Positions 11,194-23,965 are shown, numbered from the stretch's first letter. The stretch is 64,000 nt of DNA from Zanthoxylum bungeanum (GCA_019454045.1 SKCR01034793.1:1-64000), one strand, 5' to 3'. Numbers and translations are program-made. The notes: generated by a model not told the origin, from the sequence alone.

Positions 11194-12418
11194 TAATCCA
11201 TTTTAACTCTTAAAATTTTATTCACTAATCCTAACTAGTCTCTACTAACCAATTAACTTAATTAAACTAATTTAATCTAGTTGCTATAGTGATCTAATCA
11301 ATTTAACTCTTAAATTATTAGTCCACTAATAGGTTTTAAAATTTAGAATTCAACGAACGAACCAAATGTCATTAAACCATTTAATCGATAAAAAACACAT
11401 TATTTATTCCAAAGGTACTTGGTATTGTATCCCGAGTGCAGACCATATTACCGTCCATTGGGAATCGACTATGGAATTTTCGTCTCGGTTTCCATCCAAT
11501 ATACTAAAGTAAATAATGTATTCATAAGGTCCATTTGTTTCTAAAACTTGAATTCATAATTTTTAAAACTTTAAACCAATTAATCTTATTAATCTGTTTG
11601 CATCCATCTCATATTCTTATTTAACTTTTAAATTACATAAAATCATATTTTATGACTAGAATATCATGCATATCTACATGTTATGGCATGTGAAAATACA
11701 AGACTAGGCACCCTAGACTATATTACATGTTAATAAACAATTTAAAACATACATATATACCAGATACGGGCGTCGCGACGCCAACAATTAAAGAAACTGG
11801 AATTGGATCTGGTCTGTGTCGCGTCGCGACATGAAGTGACATATGTCGCGACGCGATTGAGGCAAAAGCCTCAAGTAGTTCTCGCATGCGTTGCGCATCG
11901 CGACACGTTAAGGGTTGCGTCGCGACGCAACCCAGTTTCCAGGGCTGGAAATTACAAAAACATACACATTTCAAATTGCGTTGATCGGGCTCTTATTTTT
12001 CTATATTAATCTAATTAGTACAATAAATCCAAGGCATCCATGGTCTTCAAATCTTGTTCCATGGAGTGTTGATGAGTTCTTCACGGAATTTATCCGTCAT
12101 AAGTCTTTCGCGGTATCGACTCCTCCAAGTTACAAATAGGGTTACATAATGGACTTATTACAAAGGAAATAAATTTACAACACATGAAAGAATATGACCT
12201 TATGGTCTTACATTTCCAATGCTAAAAACAAGAGCCGGAAAAATTAACGATCAATGTAATACATTCATCACATTAACATTAAAACCATTCATCTCATTAA
12301 TCTAATTGTGCATACTCATCACAACATGCATTTCAATAATCTATATCTCATATAAATTATTAAAACTAAAATGAGAAAGTTTAAGAAAACTTTTCAACCT
12401 TAAGCTCTCGATGCCAAT
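11194..12418 (-). other. Copia-2 partial internal region (leader) and primer site
   Basis: Non-coding; nearly parallel to 20900-22148 in the full internal region. The primer-binding site is at 12404-12416 (plus strand gctctcgatgcca; complement TGGCATCGAGAGC, a tRNA-Met-like site) just before the LTR at 12419. Contains the TCGCGA-rich island at 11771-11933. Apparent ORFs at 11723-12139 lie in this GC-rich island and match no known protein. Confidence 0.75.
11912..11933. repeat. 22-bp perfect palindrome, core TTGCGTCGCGACGCAA
   Basis: The 16-base core is flanked by GGG and CCC, giving a 22-bp perfect palindrome. Five further TCGCGA sites or close variants lie upstream at 11771-11903. The second copy of this region (21478-21640) retains several decayed versions, for example gcatcgcgacgc. 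Confidence 0.9.
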
Positions 12419-14272
12419 TGTAGGAAACGACTTTCCTTAGTGCGGTGGAAGTTGCTTGTGTAGGCACCAGCTCCGGTGTGGATATTTAAATTTTTCTTTG
12501 CCTTGTTCCTTTGTTGTAATAGCCAAAATCAATCCTTTGATGTCCAACACTTGGATCAAACACTCGATCTTCCGAACTATGAATCAAAACCAACAAACCG
12601 AAGTGTGGGCTTCACTCACAAAGATTAAACTCTAAACAATTTAGAGAATAAAGATGTCACAATGGTGATTGGCTTTTGGAATTTCAAACACTCTCACAAC
12701 ACTTGTGAATGCTTGAACTCTATCTATTTTCTCTCCTTTGCACTTGTGTCAATGAATGTAAAAATGTTAACCTTAGAAGTGAGAGAAATGGTAGAGATTA
12801 TATTCTTTTACACAAGCCAACTAACATTGTCATTAAGCATCTAATGCTTTCTTTCAATGGAAAACACATAAATGTGGAGGCCATACCAAAGCATAAAAAA
12901 AGGATTAGCTAATGACAAAACTATTAGGTGTATACATGCCACCTAATAGACATAATAAGTTTAAGAGCATGGCAAGCCATATGGTTTTGTCTCCAAGGTA
13001 AATAAAAATAACTATCTTAATAATGATTAAATTACCTTTAATTATGTTGTAGTAATTATCTCATAATTATTACTAACTTGATTATCTCATAATCAAGATT
13101 TGATTATCTCATAATCAAAGAATTCTAGAAAATATTTAATTAAACTAATTTAACATAGTTTTCTTTTGTGACAATAAATATTATTAATCTAATTAATAAT
13201 ATATAAATATAATGTGAGCATTTTATTAGACAATCTAATTATATTAGGTTTGCTACAGTTAATCGAGCTAGCACGGTTCCGAGCTCCAATAATTCGGAAA
13301 TATTAATTAAACTCTTTAATCAAATATTACGAATTATTAAATCCGCATTATTCCACTAAAAACTAGAAGTTGAACTCCCGTTATTGTAGATGGATAAAAT
13401 AAACCGAACAACTTCGGTGTCCATCGATATAGTCATTATATATGGATATAGCCCTTCACGAATATCTCATAAATAGAGTCGGGTCAAAAGTTCGTTAAAC
13501 CCCTCTAAATATTTTGTCTCTTAAGCATCATTGATTCTATAATGAACAATTAATTCATAACAATTATGAATATAAAATTTTCTATTCGTAATAGAAAAGT
13601 TTAGCACTCAAATTGTTCAAGTCCCGAATCAACTCTTAAAAGAGATATTCATCTACTTCTCGTAAGAAGGAGTGAATTCCATATCTATGTAAAATGTTCC
13701 CAGCTACACACCAAACCATATCTCTAAAATACGTAGTTATTGGCAAGTAATGCAACACCAACCTCACCATAGTAAATCAAAGGACATAGCCTGTCATGCA
13801 GAAGTTCGTAGTACACTCAGGATTAATATCGAATCCATATATGACCATTTATTAGTTAAAATGAATTTCTTCGGTTAACAAATATTAAAAAAAATTTGTA
13901 TTTCTCTGAGCCAGTCTTATATGATCTCATCATACAAGGTGCCTCCATTCCCATGTCACTACATGAATGATCCCAGATCAAGGTCGTTATACAAGTATGG
14001 AATGGACCGTAGCTATAGATAAACCGCAAACAAAGTACCCTCTTTGTTTGCTCTATATGGACTATTTAGATTACTAATTCCAGACTTAGATCCTCTTGTA
14101 CATCAAACATACACTAAGTCTAAAGGTACAAGAGTAATCAAGGTAAACAAGATAATTGGACAATATGCGATAGAAATCAAACAACTTTGATAAAAAGAAA
14201 AATACATTTATTATTAATACAATAATCAATTTCGTTTACAATATATGAAGCTCTAGGACATAAATCCCAACA
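12419..14272 (-). repeat. Copia-2 LTR (middle, full length)
   Basis: 1,854 bp, plus-strand TGTAGGAAAC...ATCCCAACA. It serves as 3' LTR for the pol-bearing unit on its right (purine tract at 14273) and as 5' LTR for the deleted unit on its left (primer site at 12404). Non-coding. Confidence 0.85.
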
Positions 14273-14290
14273 ATCTCCCACTTGGACTAG
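14273..14290 (-). other. Polypurine tract of Copia-2
   Basis: Complement of atctcccacttggactag; reads CCAAGTGGGAGAT toward the LTR on the minus strand, the usual plus-strand primer site of plant Copia elements. Confidence 0.7.
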
Positions 14291-14397
14291 AGCAAATGGG
14301 ACATGACATGTAATCCTAAACCCTTTAGGTGACCTTCAAACACTTTAGCCAATAAGGTCTTTGTAAACGGATCAGCCAGGTTGTCTGCGGATGAAAT

Positions 14398-14766
14398 CTA
14401 CGTGACAGCTACATCTCCTATCTGTACTATCTCTCTGATGAGGTGATATTTCCTCTCAATATGCTTACCCTTCTTGTGGCTTCTTGGTTCTTTTGAATTC
14501 GCCATTGCACCACTATTATCACAATAAAGTGTGAGCGATTTATCCATATCTGTAACAACTTCCAGATCTTCCAAGAACTTACGAAGCCAGACTGCTTCCT
14601 TAGCTGCTACATATTCAGCCTCCATGGTGGAGTTTGAAATACAAGATTGCCTTATGCTCCTCCATACTATAGCCCCACCACCTAGGGTGAACATTGATCC
14701 AGATGTTGATTTCCTATAATTGACATCCGTTTGAAAATCAGAGTCAGTATAACCTCTCAGAATCAT
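14398..14766 (-). pseudogene. Copia-2 RNase H domain
   Basis: C-terminal RNase H of Copia Pol. Diagnostic stretches in order: 'GYTDSDFQTDVNYRKSTSG', 'GGGAIVWRS', 'STMEAEYVAAKEAVWLRKF', 'LYCDNSGAMANSKEPRSH' and 'KHIERKYHLIREIV'. These contain the acidic residues expected of the fold (D in YTDSD, E in MEAEY, D in CDNSGA). The frame is open but separated from RT by a stop near 14768 and a changed frame beyond. The tail normally containing 'ADPLTK' follows after a stop (about 14397). Confidence 0.85.
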
Positions 14767-14769
14767 ATC

Positions 14770-16118
14770 CTAACTTGTATATACAAGCATATCATTTATC
14801 GTTCTCCGAAGATACTTGAGAATATGTTTCACGGCTACCCAATGATCTAATTCTGGGTTGGATTGAAACCTACTGACTACTCCCACTGTAAAATAGATGT
14901 CCGGTCTCGTGCATAACATAGCATACATAAGACTTCCAACTGTTGAAGCATATGATATATGTCTCATCTCCTCAACTCGTTGAGGTGTCTTAGGAGACTG
15001 TTCCTTAGAAAAATGAATTACATGCCTTAAAGGTAAATTATCTTTCTTGGAATTCTGCATACCAAATCGCACAATAATCTTCGACATAGGATGCTTGAGA
15101 CATTGCTAACAGTCATTTCTTGCGATCCCGAATGATCTGGATCCCAAGTACATAACTTGCCTCTCCCAAATCTTTCATTTGGAATTGGTTAGCTAGCCAG
15201 ATTTTCATGTCCGATAATATCTTTACTCATTCGCAATGAGTAAAATATCATCAACGTATAACACAAGGAAAACCACTTTACCATCAATGATGCGCTTGTA
15301 GACATAAGCCTCATCAATGTTCTGCTCAAAGTTATAAGACTTGATCATAGTATCAAACCTTATGTTCCAAGATCTAGATGTTTGCTTAAGTCCATAGAAA
15401 GACCTTTGCAACTTGTAAACTTTTTGCTCTTGACCTTGGGTAATGAATCCCTCTGGTTGTACTATATAGATACTCTCATCAAGATTGACATTCAAGAATG
15501 TAGTCTTGACGTCCATTTTCAAATCTCATAGTCATAATATGCGGCAATGGAAAGAAGAATCCTGATAGATTTAAGCATGGAAACTAGCGAGAAAGTTTCT
15601 TCATAGTCAACTCACTTCTTCTGGGTATAACCCTTTGCCACTAGCCTAGCCTTGAAAATCTGTACTTTCCCATATATTCCTCTTTTTCTCTTATAGATCC
15701 ACTTGCAACCTATGGGTTTTACTCCATCAGGTTGGTCTACAAGTTCCTAAACTAAGTTAGAATACACAGACTCCATCTTGAGGTTCATGGCTTTGAGCCA
15801 TTCCTCTTTATCAGTATATTCCATTGCACTATGATAGGTCAATGGATCATCTATACCATCACATGATGCAATAACTTGCACCTCTATATTTCCTAGATAG
15901 CGTTCAGGTTGTCTTACAACCCTCCCACTACGTCTAAGTGGTATGGTATCGTAATAAACTTGCATCTGACTTTCAGATGTAGAATATGTTATGTCTTTGT
16001 CAATATTTGACAATGGTGTACTAGTCGTTCCAGCAAGTAACTCCTCAAGTAACACTTTACTTCGAGGTTTGAACTCTCTCATATAGTCCTCCTCAAGAAA
16101 TATAGCATTTATCGACAC
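14770..16118 (-). pseudogene. Copia-2 reverse transcriptase (broken)
   Basis: Three minus-strand pieces. 16118-15747 is the RT N-terminal linker, with 'RRSGRVVRQPERYLG' and 'DGIDDPLTYHSAMEYTDKEEW'. 15522-15223 is the core, with 'MKMDVKTTFLNVNLDESIYI', 'QPEGFI', 'FYGLKQTSRSWNIRFD' and the catalytic 'LYVDDILLIAN'. 15087-14770 contains 'TPQRVEEMRHISYASTVGSL', 'YAMLCTRPDIYF' and 'HWVAVKHILKYLR'. Frameshifts separate the pieces. The conserved A-F-L-N-G-x-L motif reads TFLNVNL here, a substitution at the usual glycine. Confidence 0.85.
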
Positions 16119-17065
16119 AAATACTTTATTATCTTCTGGACTATAAAATAATCCACCCTAGTTTCCTTAGGATGGCCTACAAATAGGCATGCTTGTGAAC
16201 GTGGTTCCAATTTAGTAGTCTTGTTCTTTAGCACATGTGTCAGACACCCCTATATACAAAAATGTCACAAACTAGCTTTACGACCATTCCACAACTCTAA
16301 GGGAGTCTTAGGAATAAACTTAGAAGGAACTACATTCACGATATATATTTCTGTTTGCAATACATACCCCCAGAATGAACTAGGTAGAGTGCTATAACTA
16401 AACATTAATCTCATCATGTCTAGTAGGGTCCGATTTCTCCTTTCTGCAACACCATTTTGTTGTGGTGTTCCAGGTGCTGTGAGCTGTGAAACAATTCCAT
16501 GCTCAACTAAGAATTCCTCGAAATCTCTATCAAGGTATTCTCTTCCACGATCTGATCATAGAATTTTGATGCTTTTACCGAACTAGTTGTCAACCTCAGC
16601 ACGATACTCTTTAAACTTTTCAAATGTATCTGACTTGTGCTGCATTAGGTAAACATACCCATATCTGGTATAATCGTCAATGAAAGTGACGAAGTATTCA
16701 TAACCACATCGGGATTTTACATTCATCGGTCTGAAAACGTCCGAATGGGTCTGAAAACGTCCGAATGTATTAGCTCAGGTGTTTCTTCGGCTCTTATCTC
16801 TTTTCCAATAAAAATTCTCTTAGTCATTTTCCCTTCTAGACATGATTCACAGACAGGTAAAGTACCGAGTCTTAACTGATTTAAAACTCCGTTCTTAATT
16901 AGTTTATCTATTCGGTCAAGGTTAATGTGACCAAGTCTAAGGTTCCATAAATAGTTATCATCATGAGAAATCTTTTTCCATTTAGTTTTAGATCTTTCAA
17001 TCTTAAATATTTCAGTACTAAGCAGTGATTCATGTATTAACGGTCTTAATACATATAGATTATTC
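16119..17065 (-). pseudogene. Copia-2 integrase with GAG-pre-integrase finger (broken)
   Basis: The HHCC-type finger is readable: 'LWNLRLGHINLDRIDKL' followed by 'CESCLEGKM'. 'TPELIHSDVFRPIRTFSDR' contains the first catalytic Asp but has FRP where CGP is usual. The second Asp lies in 'SDRGREYL' (about 16545), just after a stop that looks like a CGA-to-TGA change. The 'PQQNGVAERRNRTLLD' block with the catalytic Glu is at about 16425-16470. A perfect 20-bp tandem duplication at 16728-16767 shifts the frame after the first catalytic motif. Confidence 0.8.
16728..16767. repeat. 20-bp perfect tandem duplication in Copia-2 integrase
   Basis: The unit ggtctgaaaacgtccgaatg occurs twice without a mismatch. 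Because 20 is not a multiple of three it breaks the integrase frame. Perfect identity indicates a recent slippage event. Confidence 0.95.
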
Positions 17066-17404
17066 TCAGAGTTTCCCATGCATATTTAATCCATTTTTAT
17101 TAATAATAACTGACTTATTATTAAATGAAATAGAAAAACCACATTCCATAAGTTTTGTTACAGACATAAAATTCCTGTGAAAACCAGGAATATATAGCAA
17201 ACCATTCAAACATAAATAACTCTTATTAAAATTTAAATTTGAAACTCCCACTGCTTTTGCTGAAACAGCATCCCCTGTCTCAACTCTCATGGTAAAGCTA
17301 CCTTCAACAAGGTCCCTCCATGAGTCAAGTAGGTGCAAGGAATAACAAACATTGTTAGTGGCACCAGAATCAACAATCCATATGGATTTATCATCCTCCA
17401 TCAA
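17066..17404 (-). pseudogene. Copia-2 protease and pre-integrase segment
   Basis: Aspartic protease of Copia Pol: 'SIWIVDSGATNNVCYSLHLL' with the catalytic DSGAT, then 'VETGDAVSAKAVGVSNL' and 'CLNGLLYIPGFHRNFMSVTK'. The open frame spans 112 codons. Upstream (17405-17529) the zinc knuckle is read in a neighbouring frame. Confidence 0.85.
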
Positions 17405-20305
17405 AAGAGACTCAATGACAAGTAAATCGTAATTACCTGAATTCTTATTCTCTTTAAGCTCGGTAAGGTATTTCAGACAATTCCTTTTCCAATGCCCCTG
17501 TTGTTCACAATGGAAACATTTTCCTTAGGCACTGGTTCCTTTAGAGCTTTTGTTGTTCTTCTTTTTAATTGGTTTTGCCTTTGCCTTTGCCTTCCAATTT
17601 CCTTTCTTATTCTTCTTTGCAGATTTAGAAAATTCGACAACATTTACCTCGGCATTGGACCTACGAGGACCATTCATAACGGACTCGTAATTAGTAAGCT
17701 CATTTAGCAATTCAGTCAACATAAAAGTGAACTTATTCATAGAACAATTGCTTTTAAACTACATAAAACTCTTCAGAAGGGTTTCCATGATCATTGTCAC
17801 CTGGCTTTGCACAATGATACGTACACCATGGGTTTCAGCCATATTAAGATGAGACATCATCCTTAACATATGGTCTCGAACTGATGTGTCTTCCTTCATG
17901 TTGGATAATTATGACCCATAGCGTCACTATTTGTACAGATCATGGTGTTGTTGTACAAATTAACTATGTGACAAAGGAGATTGCACTCTTATCATTTGTG
18001 ATTAGATCACCTAGATGTATAAATGATAGGAGGTCCCTATAATTTGTTCCTGGATTGAGAATGATATGAGACAGTATCAGTCCACGAAGGATAAATCATT
18101 AAATATCCCTAGCCATAGTATTATCGAGATTGGACATCGATAAATACGTAAAAGACTAGTATTACACTTGTGCGCGTTGTGAGGGCACAACGACATAATT
18201 CTCATATATTTGGGTATAGGATACTCATGCAAGTGTAATAGGAGGTTGTGCTTTACCGATAGTACGGGAAACAGCTTCACTCTCGATAGACCCCCTCAGA
18301 ATTCCATTGGTAGTATGACTATGTGTCTATGGAAGTCCGAAATCAGGGTAGGTGTATTTGGTCTTAACCTGAGACTTGCACCGCTAATACTTGCGACAAT
18401 CAATATACTTTGGTTGCGGTCGTCCAGGGCTTTAACAGGTTCTTTGTACGCCAATGCTGGGTATATTGAGAATCGTAGTGTGTTGGGTGTGATGTCAAGA
18501 CGGAAGTATCACTCCAGTCATAGTGGAGATGATGGTCACGGAGGATACGAGACTGGTTCCCTTAAATGATGCAGCTATCGGGATAAAATGACAAGGTCAA
18601 TTTTATCCGATTATAGAGACTAGTCACCAGACATCCGACATGTGCTTCGTACGGGGCAGACACAATTCCAGCCCCAGGCATAGCACGTGATCATCCGATA
18701 CTGGACAGAAATACACAACACCACGTATACTATGCCTGATATATATCTTTATTCCTGTAAGGATATTTCCAGAGAATTGGGTTGGCATGGCGCTTTGCTA
18801 GAAGCCAACCTTGTCTTGTAAATCGGTAAAACGTAGTACTTGGTACTTACGTGTTCGGATAGTCCGACGACCGAATTTACTGCCAATATATCCGGGGATC
18901 TCATGGGTCGCTTCCCAAAGATTCACCGATGACGTATGACTCGCACTCTAAATTAATCTGGGATTAATTACGGAGATATTTTATCTGGGATAAAATATCA
19001 ATTAAAGAGAGATACGATTAATTTGGAATTAATCGATTAAATTAATATATTCGATATATTAAACGAAATTAGATTTCGATGCGGAATTAAAATTAGATTT
19101 TAATTCGGGCGAACGAATTAATTTAGAATTAATTCGTTAGCGACATGAATAGTAATTATGCTTGGCATGATTATTTAATTAAATTAGATTTAATTACGTC
19201 GCAATGGAAAATTCGTTAATTTGGAATTAGCGAACCCGAGATTATTGTGAGCTCATTCGCATTTCGAATTCGAGTGCGGCACGGAATTCAAATCGAGCGT
19301 CAAATTGCTAGTCGTATCCAGCGTCACATTATTCGTCAATCAAGTGATAGATGTCTTTCACTTTGAGTGATTGACGCCAGTCACTATTCACTGATTGATG
19401 GCAAGTGATGTGTGTGGTTGGCAAGCATTTATTGCTTTAATTGCTTGACTTTTTGGAGGCAAAAATTGTGTATATGATTTTAGGAAAATCATTTACCATT
19501 TTTTCTAACAAATAAACATCTCTCTTCTCCTTCTTCCTCTCTCTATTCACACCCAAGGGGCTGAATATTTTCTTCACTGGTTTTTCTTAAAACCGTGAGC
19601 AGTGGGAAGCTTAGAGTCGCGATTTTGTGGCAAAATCGGGAGTGCTAGTACACTACGAATTCATGCGAAGGTGATAGGGAAGTCTACCCATGAGCCGGGA
19701 ATCGTTCGATGAAGCTTGGAGCTTGACGAAGGAGCAGCCATGGCCGAACTTGGAGGGCAGTGGCAGTGAACTGCCGTGACAGTCCAAAGAGGCACAATCT
19801 GATTTTTTTTGCCTTCCGCGACGCTCAACCGATCGATGTAAGTATTCCGCAACTTCGTCGTATGTATTCGCATGTGTTTTCTTACTTTTGATTCGATACT
19901 TGGGACTTAAAAGAAACCAACACTTCATTCTAGTAGTCAATATAGAGACTATTGCCTCATGTTGTTGCCGGTCTGAAGGTTGCCCAAACATGTCCTATAA
20001 TGACTGCATAATCATTGACGATGTCGCCATAGGCTCATGCTGTGCAGCAAGAACCTCAGACATGGATGCTATCAAATAGATATGGGCTTTTTCATCAGCT
20101 TTAATCCAATTATTATAGGCATTACGTGCAGCTCTGCCAGCATTTGGTGCTGGTTGAGGAGGACATTCCTCCATTTGGAAAACTTTAAGGTCTCCACAGA
20201 CCAAGATAGCATTCATGTCACTTTTCTATTTAACATAATTATCCCCAGTTAATATTTCTTGTTGTTTAAGAATTGAGATAATTGCAGATTAAAATTGTTA
20301 AACAT
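17405..20305 (-). pseudogene. Copia-2 gag, split by solo LTR X2
   Basis: Gag begins at about 20305 (ATG; MFNNFNLQLSQFLNNK), has a frameshift and a TGG-to-TAG-type stop, then reads 'MNAILVCGDLKVF', 'EECPPQPAPNAGRAARNAY', 'ASMSEVLAAQHEPMATSS' and 'MFGQPSDRQQHEA' to 19928. The X2 insertion (17899-19922) interrupts it. It resumes at 17893 with 'RDHMLRMMSHLNMAETHG', then a lysine-rich segment (17740-17525). The zinc knuckle CFHCEQQGHWKRNC (about 17488-17529) is intact as CX2CX4HX4C but lies after a one-base deletion that creates a stop. Confidence 0.8.
17899..19922 (+). mobile_element. Solo LTR X2 (Copia family X), TSD CTTCA
   Basis: 2,024 bp, TGTTGGATAATT...GAAACCAACA, flanked by CTTCA at 17894-17898 and 19923-19927. 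Orientation is plus, inverted relative to X1, X3 and X5. A single LTR with one clean duplication means the internal part was lost by LTR-LTR recombination. The ORF at 18210-18569 inside it has no recognisable protein and is not a gene. The hairpin array spans 18950-19235. Confidence 0.9.
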
Positions 20306-22148
20306 TTAGGCATAAAATTAAACATGATGCATGATCAATGTATAATGAATTAGAAACCTAAAAGAATTACTATGCCATGGTTATCTATCATCCCGCAAAT
20401 AAGTACCGCCGTAGGGTAGGTCAAGTATTCGTATGATAGATTGAGACATTCTCAATTGATTAATATACTGAAATAACTCTTATTCCTATATTAATCAACT
20501 ACCGTTATTTTGATCAATGAAGCTTTAATTAACAACTTAATCATTCCATTGTGTGTGTGACCCATTATTTCAGAACCTTTGGACTTAACTATTGAAGTGC
20601 CACCGTAGGATAGGTCAAACCACCTGATACATCTAGAGTCCTTATCCTTTCGGAATCCAAACATGATATTGACCCAAAAGGACATCATCCGTAGGGGGAC
20701 GAAAGCAAAGCCGTCTCGAGGCACCTATTGAATATCACATTTCTGGATAACAATGGAGATCGCATGATATATTGTGGTATACCCCTCTCCCACTCACTAT
20801 TTTGAAGTGTAAGGTTTCTATCTCACTAGTATCTTATGAATCTTAGATTATGCTAGGCTAAAGTCATAACCTTATTAATATTAGTTGATGATTTAGTGAT
20901 CTAACCAATTTTAACAGTTAAAATTTTATTCACTAATCCTAACTAGTCTCCACTAACCAATTAACTTAATTAAACTAATTTAATCTAGTTGCTATAGTGA
21001 TCTAATCAATTTAACTCTTAAATTATTAGTCCACTAATAGGTTTAAAAATTTAGAATTCAACGAACGAACCAAATGTCATTAAACCATTTAATCGATAAA
21101 AACACATTATTTATTCCAAAGGTAATTGGTATTGTATCCCGAGTGTAGACCATATTACCGTCTATTTGGAATCGATTATGGAATTTACGTCCCGGTTTCC
21201 ATCCGATATACCAAAGTAAATAATGTATTCATAAGGTTCATTTGTTTCTAAAACTTAAATTCGCAATTTTTAAACCTTTAAACCAATTAATCTTATTAAT
21301 TGTTTGCATGCATCTCATATTTTATTTAACTTTTAAATTACATAAAATCATATTTTATGACTAGAATATCATGCATGTCTACATGTTATGGCATGTGAAA
21401 ATATAAGAGTAGGCACCCTAGACTATATGACATGTTAATAAAAATTTATAACATACATATATACCCAGGTACGGGCGTCGCGATGCCCACAATTCCAGAA
21501 ACTGGAATTGCATCAAGTCTGTGTCGCGCCGCGACACGAAGTGACATGCATCGCGATGCGATCGAGGAATAAGCCTCAGGTAGTTCTCGCATATGTTACG
21601 CGTCGTGACACGTTAAGGGTTGCATCGCGACGCAACTCAGTTTCCAGGGCTGGAAATTACAAAAACATATACATTTCAAATTGCGTTGACCGGGCACTTA
21701 TTTTTCTATACTAATCTAATTAGTATAATAAATCCAAGGCATCCATGGTCTTCAAATCTTTTTCCATGGAGTGTTGATGAGTTCTTCACGGAATTTCTCC
21801 GTCATAAGTCCTTCGCGGCATCAGCTCCTCCAAGTTATAAATAGGGTTACATAATAGACTTATTAGAAAGGAAATAAACATACAACACTTGAAAGAATAT
21901 GACCATATGGTCTTACATTTCCAATGCTAAAAACAAGAGCCGGAAAAATTAACGATCAATGCAATACATTCATCACATGAATTAAAAGTAAACATTCATC
22001 AAATAAACATTAAAACCATTCATCTCATGAATCTAATTGTGCCTACTCATCACAACATGCATTTTATAATCTATATCTCATATAAATTATTAAAACTAAA
22101 ATAAGAAAATTTAAGAAAACTTTTCAACCTTAAGCTCTCGATGCCAAT
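20306..22148 (-). other. Copia-2 leader (full copy) with repeated motif and primer site
   Basis: Non-coding. The motif ccgtagg(g/a) occurs at 20409, 20603 and 20689, with a degenerate ccgttatt at 20512, giving four sites at 103, 91 and 86 bp spacing. 20900-22148 repeats the sequence found at 11194-12418, including the TCGCGA island (21478-21640). The primer-binding site is 22134-22146, next to the LTR at 22149. Confidence 0.7.
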
Positions 22149-23960
22149 TGTAGGAAATGACTTTCCTTAGCGCGGCAGAAGTTGCTTGTGTAGGCACCGG
22201 CTCCGGTATGGATCGTTAAAATTTTCTTTGCCTTCTTCCTTTGTTGTAGTAGCCGAAATCAATCATTTGATGTCCAACGCTTGGATCAAACACTCGATCT
22301 TTCGAACTATGACCCGAAACCAACAAATCGAAGTGTGGGCTTCACACACAAAGATTAAACTCTAAACAATTTAGAGAATAAAGATGTCACGATGGTGTTT
22401 GGCTTTTGGAATTTCAAACACTCTCACAACACTTGTGAATGCTTGAACTCTCTCTATTTTCTCTCCTTTGCACTTGTGTGAATGAATGTAAAAATATTAA
22501 CCTTAGAAGTGAGAGAAATAGTAGAGATTATATTCTCTTACACAAGCCAACTAACATTGTCATTAAGCATCTAATGCTTTCTTTCAATGGCAAACACATA
22601 AATGTGGAGACCATACCAAAGCATAAAAAATGATTAGCTAATGACAAAACTATTAGCTGTATACATGCCACCTAATAGACATAATAAGTTGGAGAGCATG
22701 GCCAGCCATATGGTTTTGTCTCCAAGGTAAATAAAAATCACTATCTTAATAATGATTAAATTACCTTCAATTATGTTGTAGTAATTATCTCAGAATTATT
22801 ACTAACTTGATTATCTCATAATCAAATAATTCTAGAAAAATATTTAAATAAACTAATTTAACATAGTTTTCATTTGTGACAATAAATATTATTAATCTCA
22901 TTAATAATATATAAATATAATGTGAACATATTATTAGACAATCTAATTATATTAGGTTTGCTACAGTTAATCGAGCTAGCACGGTTCCGAGCTCCAATAA
23001 TTCTGAAATATTAATTAAACTCTTTAATCAAATATTACAAATTATTAACTCCGCGTTATTCCACTAAAAACTCAAAGTTGAACTCCCGTTACTGTAGATG
23101 GATAAAATAAATCGAACAACTTCGGTGTCCATCGATATAGTCATTACATTTGGATATAGCCCTTCACGAATATCTCATAAATAGAGCCCGGTCAAAATTC
23201 CGTTAAACCCCTCTAAATATTTTGTCTCTTAAGCACCATTGATTCTATAATGAACAATTAATTCATAACAATTATGAATATAAAACTTTCTATTCGTAAT
23301 AGAAAAGTTGAGCACTCAAATTGTTCAAGTCCCGAATCAACTCTTAAAAGAGATATTCTTCTACTTCTCGTAAGAATGAGTGAATTCCATATCTATGTAA
23401 AACGTTCCCAGCTACACACCAATCCATATCCCAAAAATACGTAGTTATTGGCCAGGAATGCAACACCAACCTCACCATAGTAAATCAAAGGACATAACCT
23501 GTCATGCGGGAGTTCGTAGTACACTCAAGATTAAGATCGAATCCATATATGACTTTCTGTTAGATAAAATGAATTTCTCTGATTAATAAATATTAAAAGA
23601 AATTTTTATTTATCTGAGTCGAGTCTTATATGATCTCATCATACAATGTGTTGAATGATCCCATATCAAGGTCGTTATACAAGTATGGAATGGACCGCAG
23701 CTATAGATAAACCACAAATAAAATACCTTCTTTGTTTGCTCTCTATGGACTATTTAGATTACTAACTCCAGACTTAAATCCTATTGTGCATCAAACATAC
23801 ACTAAGTCTAAAGGTATAAGAGTAATCAAGGTAAACAAGACAATTGGACAATATGCGATATAAATCAAACAACTTTGATAAAAAGAATAATGCATTTATT
23901 ATTATTACAATAATCAATTCCATTTACAATACATGAATCACTAGGGAATAAATCCCAACA
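22149..23960 (-). repeat. Copia-2 LTR (outer right, 5' LTR)
   Basis: 1,812 bp, TGTAGGAAAT...ATCCCAACA on the plus strand, followed by the ATACC duplication. It aligns end to end with the middle LTR, with small indels such as the shorter segment around 23640-23660. Confidence 0.85.
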
Positions 23961-23965
23961 ATACC

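Larger units (their letters stand above)
10566..23960 (-). mobile_element. Copia-2 composite: LTR-internal-LTR-internal-LTR, TSD ATACC
   Basis: A 13,395-bp minus-strand Copia insertion flanked by ATACC at 10561-10565 and 23961-23965. It contains three LTRs: a truncated one (10566 to about 11193) and two full ones (12419-14272, 22149-23960). Between the first two lies only the primer-side internal region (about 11194-12418). Between the second and third lies a full internal region with RNase H, RT, integrase, protease and gag, itself holding a solo X LTR. One target-site duplication around a tandem pair indicates a single insertion followed by LTR-LTR recombination, not two insertions. Confidence 0.85.

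Noticed and set aside
18210..18569. 119-codon ORF in solo LTR X2 (with counterparts at 30217-30435 and 61451-61669)
   Set aside because: The stretch is conserved among family X LTRs at DNA level, but the frames differ in length and carry no known motif. LTR sequence is a sufficient explanation.
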